Source: Metarhizium brunneum (Eukaryota > Ascomycota > Sordariomycetes > Hypocreales > Clavicipitaceae). Taken from it: a DNA stretch of 64,000 nt. Shown piece by piece: positions 45,419 to 58,184 of the stretch. The position numbers were made by a program, and so were the translations under genes. Within the stretch, counting starts at the first letter, position 1, and the number at the start of each line of letters is the position of its first letter. The stretch is from contig NC_089422.1 of assembly GCF_013426205.1 (NCBI RefSeq), positions 4,712,001 through 4,776,000 on the forward strand, given 5' to 3'. A model generated the notes under the pieces. It made no database searches. It was not told the origin of the DNA and saw only the letters and a program-made list of their open reading frames with translations.

Positions 45419-47014
45419 ATGATACGCTCAGCAGCGCGGCTCTTCCAAGCCGACCTCAGCGTGGCACCACACTTACTCCGACCCAAAACTTTTGTGAAAA
45501 AAATTGGCAAGAACAATGAGATCTACTACACCCTAGTGAAGAAGGGGCTTGCGCATAACCTTGATCCGGAAAAGGAGTATAAATTCTTTGAAATGCCGAA
45601 TTTACTGCTGGATCTCGATGCAGAGGGCACACGGCACGTGCGGTCCGTTGAGGACACTGATGAGAAGCTAATGACGGCCAGATGGGCAGAAGTGCCCAGA
45701 CGAAGGGCAGTGCAGACTCGATCAAGGGCGTTCGAAGAACAACTTTACGAATCACGGGGGAAAGCACGCGAGATCATGTCACAGCCCACCAATCTTTGGC
45801 GCATTACTTCGCACGATATCGTCTCCGCTGCGCTTCATGGAGGTCCTGGCCCCCAGAGGAAATCGGCTCGGGAATTAACACCGGCAGACGTGATATCTGG
45901 ATCAAGCAGCGCACCAACACCGTCCAGAAACTCGGGAATCATCGAAAAGCTCCTCCTGGAAAACGGCATACCTCAGCACGCCGTCAACGAGGACCAGCTC
46001 CTCCTTCGCTGGATGACCCTCCGCTACAACAGCCTCACCCAGTCATCCCCATATCACAGACGAACAGCGCCCTCACCAGAACAACTCAAACGAGCTCTTC
46101 AAACCCAAACGACTATTCTGGGCGCGCGTAGACTGGTCTTCCAGGCACTCTCGGCCGGCACCAGCATAAACAGCTTCCAGAATGAGACTAAGCCGGCAAT
46201 AAGTCTGCCTCACCAGATACGCTCTACATGCGCCTACATCTTGAGTCAAGATCCGCGCGATCGAGATTTGTATCTCCAGGCGCTCACATTCCTCGGAAAC
46301 CTCTCTGAGCGACTTTCTTCCCTCGATGCGCAGCTAGGGCCCATCTTGTGCGGGCTGGCGTTGAAGCTTTCTGCAGAGATTGGTTCCCTAGAAGCGTTAC
46401 CAGTCTGGCTCTATCGCAGCCACCACACCTGCAGCAACGGCAAGCTGCTCATGAAAGATGTATTGTCAGCACTCACCTCTTTGCAGAGAACACTGAGGAG
46501 CAAACGCCCCGTGAACCTGCAGACCATTGAGCAACGCCAGCTTCTGTTCCAATTACTTACAGGCATCGACGAAAATGACACGATGGCCAAAGACTCTTTC
46601 AGGACATTTGGTACGACTTTCCTCGAGGGGGACAGCTCAAGCACGGCCAGGCGCGCATACTCTGCCTACATTGCACTGCTGGGACAGCTTGGCGCAGCAC
46701 GAACACTGTGGCGGGAATGGCGAGAGCTGCCCTCTTCTGTTTCAAGAGACGAGGCCGTCGTGCTCGGCTTTTGCAACGCCCTGAAACAGGCAGTCCGTGT
46801 CATGCCCGGCTCTGATGGCGAGTACACACCGGATTCTAGCCTCGCTGCGTGCGCCGCGCTAGATTATCACGCCATTGGGATGCAGGATACTGCTGCTTGG
46901 CGAGCACGCATCTCCAGTAACATGGCTGGGCAAGCAAATGTCAATGTTGCAGCGTGTCGGGCTATTTTGGACCTGCCTCTCGCCGATTGTATCAAGGGAT
47001 TTGGAGCATTGTAG
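45419..47014 (+). CDS. Unknown protein with likely mitochondrial targeting
   Basis: A single exon gives 531 aa from the ATG at 45419. An in-frame ATG further upstream (45242) would add 59 residues with no mitochondrial or protein-like character, so the later start is preferred. The N-terminus MIRSAARLFQADLSV is basic and amphipathic, as in mitochondrial presequences, and is followed by KTFVKKIGKNNEIYYTLVKKGLA. The rest is largely alpha-helical in look (many Leu, Ala, Arg, Glu), with helix-pair spacing that could reflect TPR- or PPR-like repeats, but no clear motif is present. No enzyme signature was found. A role in mitochondrial RNA handling or translation would be a guess only. Confidence 0.75.
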   Translation: MIRSAARLFQADLSVAPHLLRPKTFVKKIGKNNEIYYTLVKKGLAHNLDPEKEYKFFEMPNLLLDLDAEGTRHVRSVEDTDEKLMTARWAEVPRRRAVQTRSRAFEEQLYESRGKAREIMSQPTNLWRITSHDIVSAALHGGPGPQRKSARELTPADVISGSSSAPTPSRNSGIIEKLLLENGIPQHAVNEDQLLLRWMTLRYNSLTQSSPYHRRTAPSPEQLKRALQTQTTILGARRLVFQALSAGTSINSFQNETKPAISLPHQIRSTCAYILSQDPRDRDLYLQALTFLGNLSERLSSLDAQLGPILCGLALKLSAEIGSLEALPVWLYRSHHTCSNGKLLMKDVLSALTSLQRTLRSKRPVNLQTIEQRQLLFQLLTGIDENDTMAKDSFRTFGTTFLEGDSSSTARRAYSAYIALLGQLGAARTLWREWRELPSSVSRDEAVVLGFCNALKQAVRVMPGSDGEYTPDSSLAACAALDYHAIGMQDTAAWRARISSNMAGQANVNVAACRAILDLPLADCIKGFGAL

Positions 47015-49123
47015 GCTTTGCCAAGAATTGAGCCTAAATGGCGGGACGGAAGGGGTTGCATTGCAAAAAGCCCCATCTCGAAGAGGAGAGTAGCCAGGCT
47101 CGTGATTTACATACATGTTGACGTGCATTCCCGGCGTCAGATGCCGGCATTTGCGTCGTAAGCGAGTGGGAAGGACGGGGTGAGGTTGGAAATGGCTCTC
47201 TGTAATGGTACTAGACATGTAGATATCGCGCCGGAAGCCAAGATTTGTACATTGTGGCGTATCAGTTTTGTCTCCTGGGTCTGATATTCGTTATACTGTG
47301 CATGTGTTAAGCCATGAGCCAGATTTTATTCTCCGTTTGGTCAGGCGAAGTGAGATTCTACTAGTCAGGGCTCGAGTTAGAGTTACCGCGGCGTCGAACT
47401 CAGAGTCTACAAGGAGTTGGCGGCTCGGATCGGAGACTTGCCGCATATACGATTCCCGGTATCGGCTCGTAACGAGAGCTCTCGATTCTCTTCATCCATA
47501 TGACCAGACGTTTGTTTATTTCTGGGTCACAATCGGGCAGGTAGCTCATCCGTGAGCCGAATCCACCTCTCGGTATTGTACATGCATTCAAACCCCCACG
47601 GCTGTCTGGTTAGTTTGCACCAATGATAGCCATCCATGGTCAGGCAACGCAAGCGGCATTCACTAGATGTGTCGGAAATTTGTTACTCAAGTGCCGTGCC
47701 CTACGCGATGAGCAGGCCTATAGGCTATAGCTGCATTTCTGTGTTTTGTCGTCGTAATGTTTCAGCAAGTCGGCAGATGTCCTGAACTAGACATGTCTCG
47801 CTTCCAAGTTGGGGGGGTTTCGCGGTCCAACCGACAGGCAACAGAGGTCGTTTTGTGAGCTGTGCCGCGTCTATCCATTTTTCACGAACAAACTGTTACG
47901 TTTGAGAGGGTCCAATGCGCTGGATCGCGGACCATAATCCGAGCCCTCAAACAGAGTCGGTCCATGGGCTTCTTTACAACTTCGGACCTAGTCCGGCTCT
48001 CTCTGCGAGGGGGGATCGGTTGATAGTCAAGTTCGAGTTCAGGTGAGGTTTGACGCTCGTTTGTCCATGGCTGAATTATGGATACGCATGGTCAACCGAG
48101 GCGGCGTAAACTAGGTTTGGGTCAATTCTGCAGCTTCCAAGTTTACGGGTTCCGCAGGCCTCGCTGGCGCTGAGGAAGTCGGGTATTTTTCTGGCAAGGG
48201 TACCCAGGTAATCATCCAAAGGTTTCCAAAGGTTCAGTGTTCTGGACGTTCTAGGCGCTTGTCTAATGCAATGGATGGCGGGTGTGTTGGCTGTGTTGGC
48301 TGTAGGTCATAAGTCATGGCCTGCAGGGTGCAGTCGAGCCGGATTGCCATTCTAGGTGCAACGTCTGTGCCATTCATCATGATACGCATATTGTACGATG
48401 CCGATTTAGGCGACGGCGAGAGTTGCGAAACAAGATGCTCGGCACGCCTGAACATGCAGATGGAGTCAACCGTGTTCAGTACGCCGTTGGTCTTGGAGCC
48501 AGGCTTTGGAGCAAGGCAAGTCTGGAGATGTTCATGTCCACCAAGTGCCAAGCTTGGCTTGCAACGGATCCCTCGCCAGAGCTGAGCCCTGTTTGAGGCA
48601 GGAGTGATCGAGACGTTGTAATGGTTGCACTAGCTTGAACTGCGGGGGAGACGTGCAACATCCAACGATTTCACCTGGAGGCAAAGGGAGGCAAATGAGA
48701 ATGGCTTCAAGAAGACGAAGAAGGAGAAGAAAAATTTTTCCATTTACTAGTTTTTCGCAAGGGTGCTCCGTAGTTGGGCAACGTTGAACGGGGTGAGACA
48801 GGCGACTGGTTAATAAGTGCGCCAAAGGGAGCGCAGGCGCTAGATGACGCGAGTGCCCAACGCTAAGGCCATCAGATTGATAAAAGCTAGACGCGAGGAG
48901 TTGGCATAACCAGCACAAGGGTCAGTCAGTCTGGTGCCTGTGGGCCGCAACAACCGCGTGCAACCTGGATGGACCTGTGACTGGTTGAGCAACAGAGGAG
49001 CCCATGAAACGACCAACCTTGCTGACTTCTACGGTGAGGCGGGAGACGGGCATTTATTTTATGGCCGATGGAGGCAAGCTACAAGATGAGCAGGGCCCAT
49101 CATCCGAGCCGCTGTGGAGTTGT

Positions 49124-49154
49124 ATTTTATTTTATTTTATTTTATTTTATTTTA
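49124..49154. repeat. (TTTTA)n pentanucleotide repeat
   Basis: About six perfect units in tandem, followed by a TTTATTTATT variant. Confidence 0.95.
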
Positions 49155-50601
49155 TTTATTGGCTCAGTTTAAACCCGCGTTGAAAAGAAGAGAGGCCAAG
49201 CAAGGTTGCGTCGATTTGTCTGTCCGAAAAAAAAACACCGTTTTCTGCTTCTTAGCGCCTGCATCCGGACACGGGCGTGTACCGAGGTGAAAAAAGCCTT
49301 TCTACGCATTAAAGTCTAAGCGTTTTAGCGTTTGATATTTCCGGGACAGAAAGTAAATTGCCGAGACGCGTGTTCCAGTCAATGCTAGGTGGGCAATGGG
49401 ACACAAGAGGCCTTTGGGGTTATAGGCTTATAGCACAGCCTTGAACGGTGACGACAAGTATTCTGAAGTGGCCACCATCAATGCCAGGCAGGTACTCCGT
49501 ACTCCATACACGCCAGAGGACGGCGTACTACCCTCGACGGCGGTCTTGGTTTATCCTTTCTGGAATCAATCTTCCGTTTCCATTGTCGGATAGATCGGGA
49601 TGGATGGATGGGTGACAGAAACAGAATCAGGCCACCCGGGTGCATTGCATGTACCTCGCTCACATAAAAACTACGGGTCCGGTACCTCGGGACTGTGTCA
49701 AGTACTTAAGTACTCAGGTACTTGACTGCATGACGTTTGTGATTGGTGATTTGCACAGCTCTCCGTTTCAAAAACGGACAAGGTGGGAGCTTGATGTCCC
49801 ATTAATTCCTCAATTCCGGGCACGTCGACACATGTACGGGATACTTGCTCATGCCAGTGCTCAATGCGATGCCTCGGGACTTGCGCATCGTGCCATGTAA
49901 CATGTCAACCAGCATGTAGCATGTAGAGTAAAGGCAATTTGGCAGAGGTGGCAGGCCTCGAAAGCTTCGGCTCTGCACAAAGCCCACCGTGCTTGCATCA
50001 GTCTTGCGTGATACAGCGCAAGAATGGAGCCTTCAGAAGGACAGGCGAGTATACTCCGTATCGCGACCAGAGCTTGGCGACAGAAACGGAGTGAATGACG
50101 ACACAGGCGACTGTGTAAAGTATGGAGTATCCAGGTACATACATCAAGCCGCGAGAATCTGTCAAGTCTATCCCAGGACCGAGGCATGGCGACCTACATG
50201 TATACTCTAGGTAGGTGGCAGTGAAGCCCTCTTTCCTCTCTCGTCCCGCCACTCCCCATCGTCCTTTTCCGTCGTTATTTGCCGGTTTTATTTACGCCTA
50301 ATAGTCTTCTTCGTCTTGGTGACAATTCTTGCCAGTCAAACACCAGACGGTCAAGCAGCTACGCCGTGCAAAACGTGCCCTGCTCACTGGACGCCATGGG
50401 CCTGCAGCAGGCGATCCTCGGCGTAAATTATGCCATTCGGCCCACATACTCCGTACACATACATACAAGGCGTCCATACCACAGTCCAAGACGGCCCACG
50501 CTGATTGCATCGCGACGGTGAAGGCTTTGGGATGCCTGTGCCGCAGGGGGGCGGAGTGGATTTCACGAGGCCCATCAGTGTCGATGGCTGGACGCTCACA
50601 C

Positions 50602-50635
50602 ACTCGATGCAGCTGATGCAGTCGATGCAGCTGAT
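50602..50635. repeat. Imperfect 18-bp direct repeat
   Basis: TCGATGCAGCTGATGCAG is followed directly by TCGATGCAGCTGAT. The unit itself contains the palindrome CAGCTG. Confidence 0.8.
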
Positions 50636-53080
50636 TAGTCGAGGTCATATTCATCAATTGATGTCCAGAGGTCGACTGGCCTGGCGTCCGGGGTGCCGAG
50701 AGGCCTGTAGACGGACCACGAGGTGCTTTCGGCTGGCGCTAAATGGGGGATGTCAGGATGCTAACACAGGGAGCCTAGCGCCCTGCGTGTGCACCAAGAT
50801 CCACCATGGTCTCTGAAGGCCCCCTCAAGTGCAGTGCCCAGCGCCCGCCTGCAAGGGCTGCGCGACACCCCGCCAGAAACGGACCGTGATAGATCGACGT
50901 GTAACGCCAGCGTTGGTCCAAGCCCATCGATGTCGACCAGACTCCATCTCTCCCACATTGTTGGGGTATGTCACTGTATGTGATTGTGGTCTGAGCTCAG
51001 GCGATATGTACATGCGATACTCCGTACTGCCGAGCATGATTCGACCTGGGCCCCCAGATGTCGGCTGGGCCATGTTTGCCCTGCACTGTACATGTATGTA
51101 AGTATGAATGCCCCTCTCGCCGTCGTATCAGAACAACAACAAATTGCACCCGACATTGCTTCAGGAAGAATCGGCTTGGTTCACCATTTTGTGCAAGACA
51201 ACTGGGGCTTCAAATCTCAACACATGTTCATGCACAATGGCTAACTGGGCCGCTGATGAGCTGACAAGGGCAATCGACAGATGTACCTGTCCGGCCACCC
51301 CTAGTTGGAGCACTGGGCTCTGGCTGGCCGGCTGGCTGGCTGAAGAAGAAGCAGCATGTCAAGCTAGGTACGTATCCTGAGGTACTGCGTACAACACGCA
51401 ACATTGGATGTGCCGGCCTGGAGGGCGCTGACGCAGCGTTAGTAGTTACATTCTGTGGTCGACTATGCACGCTGCATGTAGTGTGTACCTAATATACCAA
51501 GTGCACTACTTCTTGCTCCGTATTAAGGCATGGAGGAAAATTGGCCCAAGCCAAAGACCCACCGTCTGACAACCTGGGCAGTGAGTGAATGGCCCTTGGC
51601 CGCCTTCAATATTGGTCTTTTGCAAGCACCATGGGACTCGCATTTCGGCCAGGGTTGATCTATCTCTAGCAGGCGTGGTCTTTTTTTACCCTCCATGTCC
51701 CCATCTGCCTTGCCTCCCCCGTGTCTTTGTCCTCTGGATGCACGCCCTCGGTTCCTTGTCTCCCCACCTGGTCGCCGGGGGCTCTCCACCCCATAGTCGG
51801 TGCCTGGCATTGGCAGGGCATGGGTAAGTGAGCAAGTTGTCAAGTGCTGCCCTGGCGCTGACAGAGGTGAGGCGAGGCTCATTCTGTTGCTGGGCGGCGT
51901 CGGCGGCGTTTCAACAAACACAATTTACCATCCAATGTCCTGGATTGCGTGCTGTATGTACGGAGTATACTCAAAGTACGGAGGACGCCTTATCGAGTGT
52001 CGACTTCTTCTCGTTTGATGTCGTCGATGCTCATCCAATACCGACCCCCCGTCGTGCAACTACCGAGGTACCATCTTTAGAAGGCATTGTACGGAGTAAA
52101 ATATTATAGCATCGACAATACTAGTGCATTCTCCTGCCTTGTTCAGGGTTACCTGGCATAGTCATGTACGCTTTTAGTTTAATGTACATGCAATACATAC
52201 ACTGCCCATGTGGGCAAGTACCAGTAGACATGATGGGTGTTTCATGACTTGGCGGTTCCTTCCCTTGTTGCATACCGTCTCGTACATATTGAGCCGGGCT
52301 CCCGAAGCCCGTCAAAACAATTTAGACCTCTTTTTTGGTTTTCTGCCCGCCAGACAGCTTCTGAAGTTGACGACGCCATATGACTTCGTTTCCTTTTCGC
52401 TAGCCCTCTTTTTTCAGTCTACAGCGTACCGGGCACGCACCGTTCGACTGCTTGGCCCGTCTCAGCCTCTGGCCATGGTCTCTGTCGTCCTCGTCGTCTA
52501 AGCCGAAAGAAAAGCAAGTAAAATAGATCGCCCTTATCACCATCCCCGCATTGTCAAGCGCACGGGATATTCTGTCTGTCTCACAGCCGCAAACTTGCAT
52601 TGCAACTCGCTTTGCATAGCATACACGCGCCATTCATTCGGCAAAAAGTTATCCATCAGTCCCTGCCCGTACTCAGTACATACGAGTTATACGCCGTATT
52701 GTGTACAAGAGGACAACTCGGTGTAACTCACAGTATTATCCGAAACCGTACAGGCAACGGCGCCACGCATTATTTGTCCCAACATTTGACGAAACACGAG
52801 TCGATATTAACAAAACCTTCTCAAACCTGTCGCAATCGAATCGCCAAATCACATCCATAGCACGGACTCCGTCTGGTGTGTCGCATCCAGATTGGCCCCG
52901 TACTTGAGATACGTACCTGTTCCAATACCACCACCGAAACGTCGCTACGTGCCTCTGCCTTTGCTAGGGGCTCCGTATCTCTTCCCTTGTCCACGCAAGG
53001 CTTCGCAAGTCCCACAATCCAAACTTATTCGATCGTTTGTGGCTCCTGGTCTCCGTTCCTTAGTGCCGTCACCCTTTTGG

Positions 53081-53108
53081 CCCAAGACCCAAGACCCAAG
53101 ACCCAAGA
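53081..53108. repeat. (CCCAAGA)4 tandem repeat
   Basis: Four consecutive heptamers lie in the presumed leader or promoter of the ecl1-type gene. Confidence 0.92.
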
Positions 53109-54122
53109 CGCACGTTGGCAGCCCCAGCCCAGCAGAAGCAGACCCAGCAACATTGAACGTTGGAACCTGGCCAGCCGCCTCTGCCCGCCGGTTGCGTCTC
53201 CGCTCTCGGCTGTTGGTGAGCAAAGCAGATCACGACACCGGACCACCGAGCACGCACAGCCCTGCCGGGTCCAAACATAAACTCGAGGGAAGAGTCACAC
53301 GCCAGCAAGACCCTTTTTTAAATTTGTTTATTTTCCTCCTCTGTTGCTTGCCGTTGTCATATAAGCCATCCCATCGACGGGTTCTCTCGAGACTTCCTGG
53401 CTTCACCCCCAACACAAACACCATCGCTATTAGCCATCCGTTGCTTCGACCGAGCTGCCGCTTTGGAGGAGCATTGCCCGACCTGATTCCTGGCCAGCAC
53501 CCCCTCCAGCGCACAGAGGTACTATTTGGGAAACCCATTGCCCACCGCCGGCGCACAAGCAGCGCAATCACTTACACGTCGCGTTCGCTGGTGTAGCCCA
53601 GCACCTTATCTCGAGGGACGAATACATATCCCAGCCAAGCTTCATCTCACGTCTGTCTTATATCTCGCTATCGCAACCCTCTGTTCTAGCGTGATTTGCA
53701 TGCCCGTTGGTCGCCTGCACATCTGGCTATCGGATTCAATTCGGGTGCCTTTATCCTTATCATCTGCCACGATAGGAACAACCCGGCCAAGCCAAACCCC
53801 CCGCGCATTTTCGGTGCTGACTTCGGTCGCCGTCTGCACTCGGGAGCATAGTTCGCTGCCCGCACACGTGGACGCCCAACATTTTGCTCCCACGGGTTAC
53901 TTTCAGTTCAATTGACAGATATCAATTCTTGGGGGCGCAATCATTCGTGATAACGATTCTTGACTCCACCCTTTCCAGAAAGGTCGTTATCCCGCTTATC
54001 ATCGACAGCAGTGGGCGCCTCTGTGCCACCATCAATCCGGCACCGGTGCCGCTGAAAGAGGCTTGCAGAGCCACATTGACGAATCAACTACACAACGAGA
54101 CGGCTCCGGCCCTATCTCGACC

Positions 54123-55089
54123 ATGCATCACCACCGCAGAAAGTCTGGCCATGCCCATAATACCTCCATGACTGACGTCCGAAAGTCTGTGACCGCTACT
54201 GATCCAACGTCCAAACACAAGAGACCCGGCATGACGAGACGTCATACTCCTGTGAATGCCCAGAAATTAGGCCGTAGCCATCGTGAGCGAGAACGGGAAC
54301 ACCAAGACGCCTGGGAGGATGAACGCGAAAGCTTTCCGCAATACTGGTAAGCACTCAAGAAACACCTGGCTTGGATCCCCAATACTAATTCACCTTGTGT
54401 GTATAGCATGACTTGTGAAAAGCAATTCGTACCTCACGACGAAAGACATCTCTATTGCTCGGAAACGTACGTATACAATCCACCTTTCCGCTACCGAAAC
54501 TACCAATTCTGCCGAATCACCAACGCATACATGCTATTTCGCCCAGATTTTGGTGCTAACGTTGTCACACTCTAGCTGCCGACGTGTGGATCAACAAAAC
54601 TCGTCTTCACACTCGTCGCAGATACGTGCGTATTCTGTCAGCAGCAATCCCTCGTATTATTCCCCAGGAAACCAAGAACCAAGGGACATCATACCGCGGG
54701 CTTCACCATCGCGGCCAAATTCGATGCACTTCAGCCAGTCGCCGCCGGCATCGCCAGGGACGATTCCAGCCTCTCATCACATCTCCGCCCTCTCTGCGCT
54801 GCGATCTCTCAACATTGGACCTCCTAGCCCTCCCTCTCCCACAGGGAGCAACGGCGGCAGCCTTTGGCCGTTTAGCCGAAGTGTTGCAACGAGTCCTGCA
54901 AGTTCTTATCGACGCCCTTCTGGCCCATATCTATCCTCGACATATGACACGGGTCACCACTATGCCCCCGGTGCGTACACGTACGACTCGGGCTCACACG
55001 GCTTGGACAGGCCTCTTCCAACCCGGCATCCTGGAGCGTACTCTCGGCCTAAGAGTATCGAATTGGTGACTCCGGTTCTAGGTCGGTAA
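54123..55089 (+). CDS. Ecl1-type zinc-binding life-span regulatory protein
   Basis: Three exons, 54123-54346, 54407-54466 and 54576-55089, give 265 aa. The defining block CMTCEKQFVPHDERHLYCSETC lies at residues 75-96; Cys75, Cys78, Cys92 and Cys96 with nearby histidines are the expected zinc ligands of the ECL1/2/3 family. In fission yeast these small proteins extend chronological life span and respond to starvation and zinc. The block is split over all three exons, with introns of 60 and 109 nt, so the exon map is well supported. Outside it the protein is basic at the N-terminus and Ser/Pro/Tyr-rich at the C-terminus, probably disordered. The start is the first ATG in frame after a stop-rich leader; an earlier non-ATG extension is not supported. 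Confidence 0.88.
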
Positions 55090-58000
55090 TGACTCGTGCT
55101 TGAAGATCTGCACGGGTGTCACCGTCCCGGAATGGGTTTCACCTCAGAACGACTCGGGCCAACAGTTCTAGCTGGCAAGCGATTGAGGAGCCGGGAATGG
55201 GAGCTGCGCTGGTCCGGGTGCATGGCCACCCACCTTGTACAGCGACTTGATCAATAATTGGCCGTCGCCATTTGCGGGGTTACAGGGGTCAAGATCTCAG
55301 TCCTCAGGGGCAAGGAATTCGAAGGGATCTTCCACCACCAGCCATTCCGCAAGCCTAGCACACGACCATGTGACCAAAAAGGCGCCCGATTCTGGCGTCT
55401 CACTCTCCCCCCAACTTGGACTTTCGGCATGGGTGATTTCTAGCGGTATAGCGACAATTTACTAGAATGAAGAAGACGAATTACAACTCAATAAGTTGAC
55501 CAAGGGACTGAGCAGGAAGTTTGTCGCCACGCTCTGCATAGAGTCATAAACGTCGGGGGTCTCTTTCGTCTTGATTTCATCGGTTCATGATTCCCTGCAG
55601 GAGTGGGGCCACATTTTTCAATCTTAATCTAACTCGTTTTCTTTGTACCCATCCCAGGAGCGCGTGTTGTGGCGCCTTTGACCAGCTGTCAACTGGGCTG
55701 TTTTATTTACTCGGTATTGGAGCCTCATTTTGCGGGGTGGGGGGGTTTCTGTTGTGTCTGTTACAATACAGTACGGTTTCACAGGTTTTGGCTTGGTTTT
55801 GGTCAAAAAAAAAGTTACAGAGCAAATGATGATGACGAATGTTATGGGGATATTATTCTTGGTATAATCACGCATCTATAGATAACAACCAAAAAAGGCA
55901 TCGTGTGCATTTAGGGAGCATTTGGAGACTGGTGGGGGATAATGTTACTGGAATGGGCCGGGTTATTGGAGTCGCTTAAAGTATGTTTGTATATATTTTT
56001 GATTGAATTGGACGGTGTGTTGGATGGAGCTCATGAGTGCTCATTGTATATAGTAATAGTGGCGGCAGGCGCGGAAAAGGTCACGAACGCCTCGAGCAGG
56101 CCCCCCTTGCAACCCCAGGTTTCATTTATTTGGTGCCAAGCCTCTTGAACTATTGAACTGTGGCAAGGTGCAAGGACGATGTGCCTGCCAGCCCTTCGTC
56201 CTTTTTCCTGGGACTTTGGCTCGCGTCGAAAAGCTCAGGCACGGAAAGGCGTCTCGGATTGGGGTTTGACGATTAGCGTAGCACATGGGACGAAGATGAG
56301 CTGGTAGCGTGGATACAGCATGCAACAGCACAGACTAACCGAGTAGTCGGAGTACTAGGAGTAGTAGATACTAGTAGTAAACATGGACGTGGATGAGATG
56401 GGTTTCATAGAATGGGGAATACACGCCAAACACATGTCTGGCGAGGGGGCCGGACGGCGTGGGAAAAAACAAAAAGTTGCCAGTGCCTCTGGTATCCTAG
56501 TCCGAGACAGGGAAGAAAAAAAAAAAAAAAAAGAGCCCGCGTCGTGATGAAAGTTGCCTCCTTCCGACGGAGTCTAGAAGCAAGCTGTGGCCCTCCGAGC
56601 CGGACCGGACCAGCCCCCTGTTTTCCTTGTCCGTACGGAGTCTAACCCCAACCCATGAAAAGCACTGGGCAAAAAAAAGACAAAGGGGTCAGTCTCCCGG
56701 GAAGAGGGAGGGGGGGTTCCTCGGCAATCCCCTGTAATACATTAGGTGCGCAGTACTACAGAGTACTACTAGCGTGTACCTCGTGCTCGGTAGTAGTAAA
56801 ATACGCGGGGGGCGAGCGGGCAGAGCGTCCAAGTTCCAACACTCAGAGCACCGAGGCCGAAAAGCCCGATCGGGAAGGACCCGTCAGTCGTTTGCTTGCT
56901 CCTCTTCCGCCGCAAACAAGCACACGCCGCGTCCACCAGATATGTACCTACAGGACCCAGGGCCCAGGTAGGCAAGTCGGAATACCGTGCTCCGTCTGGT
57001 GGCACGCGCGGTATCATGGCGCGTTATCAAGGCGTCAACAAGCCGGCGCGCAAGCCTATCTGTCCTCGGCACTGATAAGCCTTTTGTTTTTCTTCCTTGG
57101 CCCTGGTGGCAAACCCCCCCTGGTGGGTTCCTGGGCGAGGGAGACGTCACTTGGTCGATAACGGTTTGAACTACATCCTTACCGGGGGCACGCGCCATCT
57201 CTTTTTGGCTATCCGGGCAGCAGGCGGGCTGTGGGTTAAAACGCGGGGATGTCTCTTTTTGTGGTCGCCGGCGCCATGGGGGCGGAGGGAGGAGAGGAAA
57301 CTACATACATACGTATGTAGGTGCTTCGGGGTCCGGCATCGTCGATAGTCTGAGCGACGGGCTGGTCGGGTTACGGTTACGGCTGAGCCACTGGCCCTGG
57401 GGGTCGTGCTGGACTCGTGATAGGGGGGCCTTTTGTGCAGGGGCGGTTTGGGCCTCCTCCAGGGACATTGACCGTCTTGGTTGGGTGGTTTGTGTGCCAT
57501 GGACGGACTGGCTGCAACGGGTCGATCGGTCGCCGACTGCAACTTGCGAGGGGACGCTGCGTGAAGGCTGGAGGAGCATGAGAAAACTCCTGGCCGAGGT
57601 GCTGCATTACTGTACCTGGTAGGGGTTGGCATGTTAAAAGGGATCTTGGCTGGGTGATGGCCCGCCATGTCGTTTTTCAAAACCCCAGGTGTGCGGCGAA
57701 TATCGTGAGTGCCGGTGGCTGCCGTTGCATTTAGGGCGATCAGCAGCATGTGATTGGAGATATGCCATGCCGGCATACTCTCATGTGCCTTTATTGCCAA
57801 TTAGTATGAATGGCGGTAGACGTACTGTTACAAACACCGCCCGGGTTGATGTAGCCGAGATAAAATATATATTCTTGCACCATTCATTAGTCGAAAAGTG
57901 TCATTGGTAGATGAATTCTACATTCATGCCACCCCCATTCCATGCCATGCATATGAATCGACAAAAGTTGTGATAAAATACATCCAGCCCATCTAAATGC

Positions 58001-58184
58001 CACGCTTCCCAAATATCAGACACCTCCGTTTTTTCTCTGACTCGCACCGTTCATCATGGGGCCCTAGAAGATGAAACGAAAAGAATAAAGTTGCCCTGTT
58101 TAGAAAAGAAAAAGAAAAAAAAATTACATCGTCCCATAGCAAATAGCACCACCTCTCTTGTTTGAGTGCGTGCGTGCGTGCGTG
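55090..58184. other. 3-kb convergent region, no gene recognised
   Basis: The ecl1-type and drs2 genes end toward each other. It holds a 17-nt poly(A) run (about 56516-56533), ACTAGTAGT tracts (56345-56390, 56765-56800), one TACGGAGT copy near 56633, and a TGCG repeat next to the drs2 stop. I saw no coding gene. Confidence 0.6.
58167..58183. repeat. (TGCG)4 tetranucleotide repeat beside the drs2 stop codon
   Basis: Four TGCG units lie immediately downstream of the stop codon at 58185-58187 (minus strand), so they begin the 3' UTR. Confidence 0.9.

Larger units (their letters stand above)
47015..54122. other. 7-kb gene-poor region before the ecl1-type gene
   Basis: No coding gene was recognised in over 7 kb. 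It holds a TTTTA pentamer repeat (49124-49154), a GTAC-palindrome cluster near 49698-49722, and motif copies near 49491, 50053, 50447, 51021, 51959, 51976 and 52091. From about 52400 to 54122 it is CT-rich with several upstream ATGs, fitting a long promoter and 5' leader of the downstream gene. Confidence 0.6.

Noticed and set aside
52892..53596. A 234-codon open frame before the ecl1-type gene
   Set aside because: It includes a heptamer tandem repeat and CT-rich leader-like sequence, and no conserved motif. It is better explained as a 5' leader.
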